A program made the position numbers and the translations under genes. Below the pieces are notes generated by a model. The model was not told the origin of the DNA and did not search any database. It was given only the letters and a program-made list of their open reading frames with translations. From Warburgia ugandensis (taxonomy: Eukaryota; Streptophyta; Magnoliopsida; Canellales; Canellaceae), in NCBI GenBank assembly GCA_035236585.1, contig CP141127.1, forward strand, positions 49,862,001 to 49,926,000: a stretch of 64,000 nucleotides of DNA, given 5' to 3'. Positions 46,453 to 57,848 of the stretch are shown one piece after another (positions within the stretch are counted from its first letter, which is position 1; each line of letters starts with the position of its first letter).

Positions 46453-49212
46453 TGTGACGACCCGGGTTTTTCCATGCATTTTTAAATGCAAGATCTAAAT
46501 TCCTAAGGCAGGATGCATTCCTATTTGAAAACCATTTTATAAAAACTATGCAATGCAGAGGAAAATCTTTAGTTTTAAACTCATTTTGAAAACCCCGAGT
46601 GTTATTTGCTTTCACAACAACAAAAGTAGTTTTTGCAAAACTTCAGAAATCAAAAGTGTTTTTCCCCAGGTCTATCCAGTCATAGCACACAGCCCAACTG
46701 TAAATAAATACAAATACATGTTCATAGGGTAGAGTGTTTACTTACATGTATGATTGTCTCCTTTTGATTTACTTGCTCGTAGCACTAATATCTCCTGAGG
46801 CGTCTTCTATTTGTGAGTGGAACTATTCTGAAAAATGTTAAGGATAGGGTGAGTATATACTATACTCAGTAGGAGTCTATCACTACTAGTTTTACAATGC
46901 ATGCTATGTTTAAAATCATATGTTCTTTAAAACATGTGCATGTTCGAACAATCATGTTCAATATCAATATTAAAAACCACTATCGAATTGGAATACTGAC
47001 GACTTAAAGAAATAGCATAATTCAAGTCGAAAGTATCATATATCATAAACATAATGATATGCATCAGATGCTCAACTAAATCCAACTCAAGGATATCTGG
47101 TATGGTATGGTCGACCAACCTCATGTCATGCCATATGCAATGCAAGTAAATCCACAAAAACATAGGGCCCAACTATGCCCACGACCTCGCCGCCGTGTGG
47201 TCCCTGGGTACCTAAGGACACTCAGTCATAGCCTCCATGGGGCATATGACACATCGACCCAGTGCCGTGACACCAGTGGTAGCCCCCTGTACCACATGCA
47301 GTCGACGTAGGGACGTTGCCCTTTTTGGGCATGGTACCCATTCCACCTAATAGTGGTAGAGGTTGGAGGCCAACCCAGACCCCTCGACATAGCGCCCACG
47401 AGCTTATTAGCCCAAATCATATAAGATCAAACAAGTGAAAACCTCTTTTTCAAAACCTGTCCTCTTTGGGTCCCTCACAAATGTCTGGCCCTCACAACTG
47501 CCTACCCAGCGTCTTTTGGGCACTCCAGTGTCTTTTGGTAACCCTCATGGACATGCAATTTTTCAAGAACTCAATGCTCAAAAATCATGTAATATATGCA
47601 ATTGTTTGCAAAACATGTCTATGCATAATGTATTTATCATATGCATGCTGAATTCATTTATATGCTAAACAAGTCATAAAATAAGTCATGCTAAACAAGT
47701 CATATACTTATACTTAAAACATGCATTCTCAAAACAATCATGGCTCTTTTAAAAAATCTAATAGCGATAGAGCACCTACCTCAAAGTCTCCTAGAGTCGC
47801 GTCCTTTATCACTTCAACCCATCCCTAGGTCTCATTTATAAACTCCTGGGTATGAATGGATACAAGGAGTCCTTATTAATTTCATTCCATGTAGACATTA
47901 GATCGCTAGATATGCCTTTTAGGGTCCATGGTCCTTGCCTAATTCATTGTCAGGCTAGATCCTACGATATGGATCTACTATTCAATAGTTAAACTCTGTA
48001 AATTGTCCTCTGATCCTAACTTTAAAGTCTCATTAGGTCCGCGTGTCCCAGTTCCCAGGACACCCGTGCATCCTGGTTGAACCGCGACTGCCTCACATGC
48101 GTGCGCGCCCAAAGGCCTTGTCAGGGACTGCGTTTTGCACATGCACATGCACTCTTAAGCGACACTCTATGATGCGCATCCTGAATGGCATCGCACAGAT
48201 GCACCTTTGGTGTAACATGGCATGTCTCAGCTCCCAGGGCACCTCGTGCATCCTGGTCGAGCCAGGACCCGTGCCCCACGTCACACGAGCACCCGAAGGC
48301 CGCACCTGGGACAGTGTATGCACTTTCGTACGCCTGGAACCCATCCCAAGGACGCTGTCCCAGGCGTACGTGGAGCATGGAGTCCCTGGGACGCCTTGTT
48401 CGTGCAGGGCCGCCTGGAACCGGCTTGGAGTGTTTTCCGGCCAGGGAATCCGACTGGAAGACGGCTGGAAACGCTAGATCCAACATATATCTAGCCTAAA
48501 AGGAGGAAAAAAAATGAAAAGGAAGAAGAATGGCTTACTTGGGTACCTGGGGACACCCTTTTTTTCCTGGTGGTGCGTTTCCTTCTGCTGAAAATCTATG
48601 TTGTTGGAACCCATGAAGAAGGGGAAAACCCTAATGCCAGACCGGAAAGGAGAAGAGGGGAAATGGGGAGACGAGAATGGCTGGCCTGACTCGAGCCGGG
48701 CCATTGCCGGAAAACGTAGGGGAGCTAGGTTGAGATGGGTTTCCTATTTTGGCTAGAAATCCCAGTCCCAAAATCGCCAAAAACTTGTGTTTTGGAGAGG
48801 GGGAAGATGGGGTATTTATAGCCTTGCTATGGCGGTGCTGCCAATGGCGGTGCCGCCATTGGCGATGGCAGAAACCTCTAGAAATGGGGTTTCTGGAGAG
48901 GTCTAGAGGAGGAAGATGACAGGGGGTGTCGTTATCAAAACGGCCCCCTGCGTTTTCGTTCTTTTTCGTTTTTTGTTTAATTTACAAAAATACCCCCATT
49001 CTTTAAACAGCCGTAATTTCTTCATACGAACTCCATTTTCAGCGTTCTTTGAGGCGTTGGATTCCATTTTTCGAGTAGAATCTAATGGTATCAAGTTTCC
49101 TTACAAATTCCTTCATTTAATATTTTAAATAAAGTAAAACATTTAACACAGTTTATTTCCCATAAAATGTCCAAATTTTGTTTAAAATAGCGTAAATTGC
49201 TCGGGCATTACA
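46453..49212 (-). repeat. Solo LTR, 2,760 bp, minus strand
   Basis: On the minus strand it starts TGTAATGCCCGAGC (49,212) and ends ACCCGGGTCGTCACA (46,453), the terminal forms of this LTR superfamily. It is flanked by CCTGG (46,448-46,452) and CATGG (49,213-49,217), a 4-of-5 match to a target-site duplication, with no primer-binding site or polypurine tract beside it. A TATA box TATAAATA is at 48,813-48,820 (minus strand). A GC-rich block at 48,030-48,475 contains two ~180-bp imperfect repeats. Overlapping frames there (up to 144 residues) occur on all strands and are composition effects. Confidence 0.8.
48813..48820 (-). promoter_or_regulatory. TATA box of the solo LTR
   Basis: Minus-strand CTATAAATACCCC, ~390 bp inside the LTR from its TG end. 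The position and context match the TATAAATACCCC of LTR F and the TATAAATACCTC of LTR E, so it is the likely Pol II promoter of the element. Confidence 0.7.
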
Positions 49213-49900
49213 CATGGTATCAGTCTTATATTTTCCAACATGGTTCACAATAATGCCTAGCTTATGCATGACCAATATAATCATGGTTTAATTTTTGCAT
49301 GCACATTCATCTTATCTTTTGTATAAATTGAAAAGACTTATTTCAATGCTTGAAATTCATATACAAATACATATATAGTGAAAATCTTATCAAATCTTAA
49401 TTCCACCTACCTCAAATGGTGCTCTTCTAGTTCAATGACACGAATACTTTATTTAGTTGGCGTACGCGCTCCAATTAGACATGCCACTATGAAATATAAA
49501 AAGACATTTAGATATACAATTCTAGGACTTCTCTTAGCTTTCCTAGTATGAAAGCTCCCTCTAAGTTAGTCCCTAGCACTAATTACCACATGGTGAAGTA
49601 ACAATGCTTATTTCTATGCTAAGGGTGTTTCATTAGTTATTGGTTGATAGCTAATTGAATGACCAATGGTTATTGAATTTCCAATCCATGTCATTGGCCC
49701 TGGATTGGCTATCCACTACTCTTCTTAAGCTAGATAAGGTGTCTATCCAATCTTTCAATTATAAAACTCTAAAATATAAAATTTAATATATTCTTTGCAT
49801 CCCAGTTTACTGTTTTCCAAGATTCACTCAAATTAACATTTAAAATTTTTGGGATATTACCAAAGAGGATAATTTTTCTCTCATAAGGTTGGATGTCTAT
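49213..49900 (-). repeat. 5' LTR of the minus-strand gypsy element, continued
   Basis: Continues the LTR interrupted at 46,452. TTCCACCTACCTCAAATGGT at 49,401 corresponds to TTCCACCTACCTTCATG at 21,123 of LTR A, in the right order. No gene is seen. It is truncated at about 49,900, where the tandem array begins. Confidence 0.5.
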
Positions 49901-51325
49901 CTTTTATTGATTTTGTACTTCTTTAATCCTTGTAAATGATTGATTATGATCATTCTAGGCAGCCACCATTAATTTTAGGAAGACCTATGTCTTAGATTTT
50001 GATGTTTCACTCAACAAGGAATGCAAAACTTTACTTGAATATGCATTTTTACCATGAGTTTTCTACTATTTATGATGCTGATTTTGGAATTTTGTAATTC
50101 TTGTAAATGATGGATTATGATCATTTGAGATATACACCACTGAGTTTAAGAAGACCCATGTCTTAGATTTTGATGTTTCATTCAACAAGGCATGCAAAAT
50201 ATTGCTTGAATATGAATTTTTACCATGTGTTTCTACTGTATCTGATGCCAATTTTGGGCTTCTTTAATGCTGCTAAATGTTCGATTATGATCATTATAGA
50301 TAAGCTTCAGTGAGTTAAAGAAGGCACATGTCTTAGATTTGGATGTTTCATTCAACAAGGCATGCAAAATGTTGCTTGAATATGTGTTTTTACCATTCAT
50401 TTTCTATTGTATACAATGCTAATTTTGGGCTTCTTTATTGATAATAAATGCTGGATTATGATCATTCTAGATAGTCTTGATTGAGTTTAAGAAGACCCAT
50501 GTCTTAGATGTTGATGTTTCATTCAAGAAGGCATGCAAAATGTTGCTTTAATATGCATTTTTACCTCGCATTTTCTAATGTAAACAATGCCAATTTTGGG
50601 TTTTTTTAATGTTGGTAAATGCTGGATTTTGATCATTCAAGATAGCCTCCATTGAGTTTAAGAGGACCCATGTCTTAGATTTTGATGTTTCCTTCAACAA
50701 GGCATGCAAATGTTGCCTGAATATGTGTTTTTACCATGCATTTTCTACTGTATATGATGCAAAATTTGGGTTCTTTAATGCTGCTAAATGCTGGATTATG
50801 ACTATTCTAGATGGCCTCCAATGAGTTTAAGAAGACCTATCTCTTAGATTTTCACATTTCATTCAACAAGGAATGCAAAATGTTGCTTGAATATGCTTTT
50901 TTGCCATGTGTTTTCTATTGTATACGATGCTAATTTTGGACTTCTTTAATGCTGCTAAATGCTGGATTATGATTATTCTAGATAGCCTCCATTGTGTTTA
51001 AGAAGACCCATCTCTTAGATTTTCATATTTCATTCAATAAGGCATGCAAAATGTTGCTTGAATATGCATTTTTGCCATGTGTTTTCTACTAAATACGATG
51101 CTGATTTTGGGCTTCTTTAATATTGCTAAATGTTAGATTATGATCATTCTAAATAGCCTCCATTGTGTTTAGGAAGACCCTTGCCTTAGATTTTGATTTT
51201 TCATTCACCAGTGCATGCAAAATGTTGCTTGAATATGTGGTTTTACCATGTGTTTTCTACTGCATATGATGCTGATTTTGGGCTTCTTTAGTGCTACTAA
51301 ACAATGCATTATGATCATCTATGCA
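49900..51325. repeat. Tandem array 1, unit ~171 bp, about 8 copies
   Basis: The anchor CTTAGAT followed by TTTGATGTTTCATTCAAC lies at 49,991, 50,162, ~50,332, 50,503, 50,674, 50,843, 51,014 and 51,185, a spacing of 169-171 bases. Units differ by scattered substitutions and small indels. No protein is supported: frames of 61-67 residues do not persist between units. Confidence 0.93.
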
Positions 51326-51470
51326 CACCATCTATTCACCTTGATGGTGGTCTTTTCTAAACCAATACATATGTTGTTATATTCTAAACGTATTGTTTTC
51401 ACTTGTGTAGGCAAAATGGAACCTGAAGACAGTGAACACCATGAAGAATAGTGCAGCACATATATGATTG
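51326..51470. other. Spacer between tandem array 1 and LTR F
   Basis: Unique here. It contains a pyrimidine run followed by GTGTAG and ATGGAACCTGAAGACAG at 51,416, which could be read as a splice acceptor with a short coding exon, but the frame ends after 11 codons (TAG at 51,449). It may be part of the element that carried the array. Confidence 0.35.
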
Positions 51471-52744
51471 AAATGACACTAAGTACGCTCAATTCCAAGT
51501 TCATTGGAATAAACCCTATTTTTCTCCATTTTTTTAATTAAAAGGGAAAATCGTTCTTTTCACAACTATGTGGGACCAACGGTCTAGAAGACCACCATCA
51601 TAAGTCAAACCACTACCAGTTGTTAGTGGAGAAGGAGGTGGTAGTGGGAATCCAATGCCAATTTAATAATAAAAAGAATTGAAACATGATAATTACATGT
51701 AATCATAAAAAATTCAAAAACACCTATAAATACCCCATAAAAATCCCAAAAATTTTCCTAATGTCCCTCATGAGGTGCCCTACAATGCCTTGAAATCTCA
51801 GCTCTAGGATCCTCCCCCATCTCCCCAATTTCCTCCTTTCTCTCTTTCTCTCTCATTCTCTATGGCCGTGTCCCTAGACGCACCTAGGCAGACGACCTCA
51901 TGTCTGCGTCTGGAGAATCTAGGGATGCGTCATCACCAATAAACTAGGGTTTTCGCCTAAGAAACACTAATCTAATTAGCCATGGATTTCCACTCATTAA
52001 AATCAAATCTCCACCATTGAATCTGGTTGGACAAGGTTGATCTAGAAAAGCTTTAAGTTTCCATGATGCTCCACCTCCTAGATTGCCAGGAAACTCAAAA
52101 CAAAAGACAAACACGATACTAGGTACAGTCTCTGGTAGATTTTATAGCTTAATCCGACCAATCTAGCCAGTGGAAAATGATCTGAACCCTTTGGATCTCT
52201 TCAATACGTGGTGATCTAGTAAAGCACCATGGTCTCCGATCTTCTCCGGTAACGGAATCAGAGAAATCATGGACTGAATGTATTTTCAAGCGTCTAAGGT
52301 TATTTTCAGCTTTCTTTATTTTACGGCATTATTTCTTCTTCTTTGGTGATCTTCACTTCATCAGACCGGCACAGGTAGGTTCACCCTTCTTCCCTTTTTT
52401 CCATTCTAGCACCTCTCTTAAGTTTTTCGACCTCCAGGTGATCTCCTTGGTCGTTGAACCATCAGGAACAATGGATCCTGCAACAAGGTTGAGATCCCCA
52501 TCTTGGATGGCTTAGATGAAACTTCTGAGCTGTTGGATGATTTCTAGGGGCCTAGAAACCCCAAGAGATGAGATCTCAGCCCTTGATGTTGAGAGATGGA
52601 TGGTGATCCATGGCAAGGTGATCTGACAATCCAGATTGGACCATCTCGCCCATAGCCGGCCACCCCTCTTAGGTCACTGATAAAATACAGTAATAGACAT
52701 GGGCCACTGGTCATCCCCACACTCGGTGCACCCAGATTAGATCT
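51471..52744 (+). repeat. LTR fragment F (U3, promoter and leader)
   Basis: Starts at a U3 box (51,477) and has a TATA box in CTATAAATACCCC (TATAAATA at 51,725-51,732), a TC-rich leader at 51,835-51,865 and CAGGTAGGTTC at 52,374. GGATCCTGCAACAAGGTTGAG (near 52,471, 21 bases with small differences) pairs with the segment at 62,200 of LTR E. It belongs to the E/A subfamily. It is cut at 52,744 by the start of LTR D. Confidence 0.75.
51725..51732 (+). promoter_or_regulatory. TATA box of LTR F
   Basis: TATAAATA in the conserved context CTATAAATACCCC, followed ~110 bp later by a TC-rich leader. The equivalent site in LTR E is at 61,674-61,681. Confidence 0.65.
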
Positions 52745-55700
52745 TGTAATAACCCCAGTTTTTTTATAAATTGATTGAGAAAATCAATAAAGTTTGAGTT
52801 TTCAAAAATTCCTAGCAGGAATATTAGGTTATTGGAAATTCTCTTTTTATAGAGATTAAAACATGATTTAAAACTTAAAAATTATGAATGCACTCGAAAA
52901 ACCGATCTTAATGACACTAAGTACGTTCAATTCCGAGTTAAAATGAAAAATCTCTAATTTTCTTCATTTTTATGAATAAAAGGATAAAATGTTAATTTTA
53001 CCCATAGCCGAGAACTAAGACATCAATATTTAGAATGTACTCAGAAATACAATTCCAATGCCACTAATTATGCTCAATTTTGAGTTCAAGAGAATAAAAT
53101 GAATTTTTCTCCATAAAAGGGCAAAATGGTCATTTCACACCACCGTGGAGCCCACAAGGGGCCCACAAACGAATGCAATGGCGAGAAAACATGTAATGAG
53201 TGGTCAAACCACTACTAGCTACTAGTGGAGAAGGAGGTGGTAGTGGATCCAATGTTAATTTAATATTCAAAAGAATTAAAACATAATGAGAAAATAAATA
53301 AAGTTTGAGTTTTTAGAAATTTTAGGCTAGAATATTAGGTTATTAGAAATTCTCTTTTTATAGAGATTAAAACATTATTTAAAACTTCAAAATTATGAAT
53401 GTACTCAAAAAACCGATCTTAATGACTCTAAGTACTTCAATTCCGAGTTAAAATGAAAAATCTCTAATTTTCTTTATTTTTATGAATAAAAGGATAAAAT
53501 GATAATTTAACCCATAACCGAGAAGTAAGACATCAATATTTAGAATGTACTCAGAAATACGACTCCAACGCCACTAAGTACACTCAATTCCAAGTTCGGG
53601 AGAATAAAATGGATTTTTCTCCATAAAAGGGCAAAATGGTCCCTTCATACCTCTGTGGGGCCCACAAACGAATCCAACAGCTAGAAAACATGTAATGAGT
53701 GGTCAAACCACTACCAACTACTAGTGGAGAAGGATGTGGTAGTGGAGGATCCAATGTTAATTTAATATTCAAAAGAATTAAAACATAATTATTATAAGTA
53801 ATTATGAAAAAGGCAAAACACCTATTAATACCCCTCCAAAAATGTTCATTAAAATTTTCATGAAATCGTCTTGCTTATCCTAAAAACCAGATCTAGATTC
53901 CTTCCTGAATTTCCAAAAATCCCCAAAATATCTCTTGTTTCACTTTCTCTCTCCTTTCTCTAGATTGGAACAAGAGACCTCAATTCAATTAGGCACTCTA
54001 TTCCAAATCAAAACTCACAAATCCCACCATCCATATGACCCTAGACTACCTTATCTAGAAAACCCCCAAATCAATTTCAAGATCCAATGGGAAATCACAA
54101 GACAAGTGGTTCTTGGGCTATCTTATCGTCAAGTGGGCATTCTTTTAATTTGGACTGCAAAACTAAAGTTTTTCTCCAATCAGGTAGGTGGAAACCCTTT
54201 CTACACTTGTTTCATTATATTTTATGTAATTTTTATTTTTTTGAAATTAAGTTTAAGTTAAAAATAATAAAAATCAAGTAAGGGTAAGAACCCTTCAATT
54301 CAGGATGATGGAGGGCTCAGAAGGAAGATATGAGCTGTCTAATAGATCCAGAAGGGTCCAATAGCCCTAGGGTAGAAATTTTAAGAATTTTTAGCAAGTT
54401 TTGAGCCTGTAATTGAAGAGGAATTGATTGGATGGTCCAAAACGGATTGTCCGATCTTCCTAAGAATATCGGGAAGCGTCTTACGGGAGCGTCTCCGTGC
54501 GTGCAGTCCACGTGCGATGCCATCCCGACGGAATGGCCACATGCCAATGCCGGTCCCTAGGAGCACATTCTTGCAGACGTCCCCGTGATGGGAGCGTGGC
54601 GACAGTTCCATCCGACTAATCCTAGTCTTTCGTTCCACTGGGCCCAAATCAAATCTGGACCCTAGGAACGACTATGAACTTAGTCATCAATTGTGGAGTC
54701 ATCTGAGCTCCATATTGAGATCAGAAAGTAGTTATGGAAAGCTTGTAACGTCTATTTTCTTCTGAAATCATAACATTTAGAAAATTCTTGACGAAACTTT
54801 TTGTATTTAGGAAATAAGCTTCCAATTTCCAAGATCTGAGATGATCAAATCTTGGGGATCTATCTTAAGGATGATATAATGTTGAAATCAAGTAATATCC
54901 ATGATTTATTTTAACATATCTAAAGTAAAATGAGGAATCTACCCTTTATGGTAGAAAAATCCTAATAATGCAAAGAGACCCAATTGATCAATAAGATCAA
55001 GTATGATCAAACCGTTGGGATGGATTGAGTGAATGGGATTATGATGGAATCCATTAAGATCATGTTTTAAATATGGAAAAAACAAAGGGATATGATCTTT
55101 GGACCTTAATCAAGTAAAAGCCCTAAAATTAATTAAAACCCTTGATTAGAAGGAAAAGATCTAAGATCTAATGGTTGGATCATAAGTAAAAAAATTTATA
55201 ATCTTAATCTAATTAGTTTAATTGTCTTTTATTTGATAATAGAATTGTAAATGTGCTTTATGTTGTAAATTAGGAAGCATGATAGTATAATTCTTAAATG
55301 TTAGCCTGCTATGTTCTATATGTTATTAGTTTGTTATTAGGTTGGATTATCTTAGGGCCATGTTAGTTTAAATTTCATATTTTAGCATGATTCTACTAGA
55401 TTAGTAGTAAAATTTCACATATTCCATAACTTAGGAAGATGCTAGTTTAAGTACAGTTTTATTCCATTAGGTTAAGTTACATTCATAGGAAGCATGTTAG
55501 TATATGGTTGTTAAACTTATATTTGATTTATACTTAAAGTTTATGATTTAATTGTTGTCAAACTTTATTAGTAGATTCAATTGTTTGATACTTGTTAAGA
55601 TATGATGAGCATAAAGCACCAAAAATGTAAACTAATGGAATATAGAGATTCATGGACAATTAAGATGAGTTAATGACTTTGACTTAATATTAGTAAGAGC

Positions 55701-57848
55701 TATAGTTAGTAGGACAATATAAGGATTATCAAATCCTTGGCCAAAACTAAGAAAATAATAAACCCCATGAATGACATTTTAAATGTTCATGGATTTAACT
55801 AAAATTAATTAGAAAGAGTACTTAGGGTTAAAATACTCATAGGAACCTTATGAAAGGTTGAGCTAAGGTCACTCTAGTGAATGTTGAACATGGTGGTTAA
55901 GGGGGTTTTCTAATAGAGCCTCGCTCTTTCCTTACCTTCTGTTGACATTTGTGAGTTCTAAACACCTCCTTACATGAGGATTGAAGTAACCACTTTGTGT
56001 TCAACCATTCAGCTAGTAATCCTTAGGCAATTGGAAATAAAGGACTAGTCTAGACTTAGGCTGAAATAAGTTATCTTCAATTAGTAAAACATTAACTGGT
56101 TGAATAATAATAATAATAATAATAAGAGCATAAAAGGTTAGTACATTATGTAATCCTAATAAAAATTGTAAGTATGATAAGGATGATCAAATAAGATCCA
56201 TGGGATCTTGAATGATCAAGAACAATAAAAAGAAATAAATACTTCTTGATGATGATAAATATATATTTCTTGTAATTTAGTTCAAATAGAATAGATGATC
56301 TTTGATCAAATGGAATAGAAGATCTGAACACTTGATCAAATATGATTCAAGGAAGAGAATCAAGATCATCCTCCTTAGGGATGATCAAATAACTGAGCTT
56401 AGATAAAAAGAAAAGAAAAAGATGATAGATGATCTAAGCCCTTGATCTTTATCAACAAGTATAAATTGATGATCATAGGATCTATGAAAGATCAAGATCA
56501 AAGAAAGGAATACACAAAGACTTAGGATAGAAAATACTTAGATCTGAAAGATTAGAAGATTATTCTAATCATCAGATGTATTGATCAATATGATAGACAC
56601 TATCTAAGGAAGATAGATAATGATAGGACAAAAGGTCTAGATCCTTTATATCAAAGGACAAGATTAGACTAAGAATATAAATAGGATTATTCAGATTGTA
56701 TAAATATTGACAGTATGTATGAATTTACAAATTAAATACGTCAATCAGGTTCATGGAAGATCTGAAGAGATGGATCACTATTGGAAGGTAGGAGGATTTT
56801 ATGAATGCATCTACATGGGATGTACATGTTGAATACATGATTTTATGTCCAGAAATGTTGACAAGTGTAATGTTAATACTTGTATTAAATCCCCTGAAAC
56901 CCTTATGGTCCAACCAAACACATATGAAATGGTTAAGTTAGACTTGAGGAAAAGACTCTAAGTGAATGTGGAACTAGAAGATATTCCAGCCCTAAGATAA
57001 CAGACAGATTGTCTGATACATATTAAACCTATTTTACATACAAGTATGGAGGCTTATGATTTTGTTTTAAATAGGCATAAGCCTAAGGATGCTATGCTAG
57101 GGGAGTTATGAGGGTTAGGCCACCTGCTTCCCAAAATTTGATGATTTAATGATACCTTGCCCTATGAGAGGCTAAAAGTCAAGTGGGACAATTATGGGAA
57201 GGCCACCACTATGAAAGTCTTGTCTCCCCATATGGGCAGTGACACAATATTTTCCACCATGGTATCAGTGGTAAATAGGGCAGGTATCTAAGCGTGCTAG
57301 TACGGATTAGACTGTAGCATAGTAGTCCTTTGATTATTTTGCACTATGATGCATATGAGATAGGCATAGTGAAATGCCTTATGTTTTGGTATGATAAAAT
57401 GCCAAGTAATTGAATATTACCAGTATTTCCTAAGAAGGGAAATTCCTAGTATAAGACTAGCTAAAATACTGATTTCTCATAGTGGAGAGAATTGATCAGC
57501 TTAGTTGGGAATGTTATTTGACTACTTTCATAAATTTGTTGGATTTATCCATGTAGAGTATGTATGTATAAGGATGTTCATATATTACAAAGTAAAGAGT
57601 TGATACATGAGTATTTTTATGAATAACGGGATTATGAAGCATTAGAATTACACTATCAAATTTTTATGCTTCTTGAATCCTCTACCAAGCATAGCTTGTT
57701 GAGATTTACAATATCTCAGATACAAAGAAGGAGAGTTAGGAATTCAAGACTTGGGAGAATAATCATCAGGGTATACCCCTTGAAGACATGTATTTTGTTT
57801 TGTTTGAGAGTATTGTATTATAATGAAAGTTTCATTGTGTTAGCATAC
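52745..57848 (+). repeat. Long terminal repeat D (about 5.1 kb, 3'-truncated)
   Basis: The copy with the most complete 5' end: starts TGTAATAACCCCAG at 52,745. It has four U3 boxes (52,915, 53,062, 53,426, 53,572) because ~507 bp of U3 are duplicated, a TATA-like TATTAATA at 53,823, a TC-rich leader at ~53,938-53,960, CAGGTAGGTGGAAAC at 54,181 and a GC-rich patch at 54,460-54,620. It then follows LTR B to the position of the hairpin, which is collapsed here to GAGATTTACAATATCTC (57,701-57,717). It breaks off at about 57,848, where tandem array 2 begins. No gene is supported. Confidence 0.88.
52780..53790. repeat. ~507 bp tandem duplication of U3 in LTR D
   Basis: The sequence from about 52,780 (AATCAATAAAGTTTGAG) repeats from about 53,287 (AATAAATAAAGTTTGAG) through the AACCACTAC-AG-ACTAGTGGAG segment, present at 53,207 and 53,706. 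Several single-base differences separate the copies. It doubles the number of U3 boxes upstream of the TATA region. Confidence 0.88.

Noticed and set aside
48043-48499. Frames of 83-144 residues on both strands in the GC-rich block
   Set aside because: Long frames appear in nearly every frame because stop codons are rare in GC-rich sequence; the block is inside a solo LTR.
49213-49225. TGGTATCAG right after the solo LTR as a primer-binding site, making it a plus-strand 5' LTR
   Set aside because: The ends TGTAATGCCC and GGTCGTCACA fit the minus orientation, the match stops after nine bases, and the CATGG is better explained as a target-site duplication.
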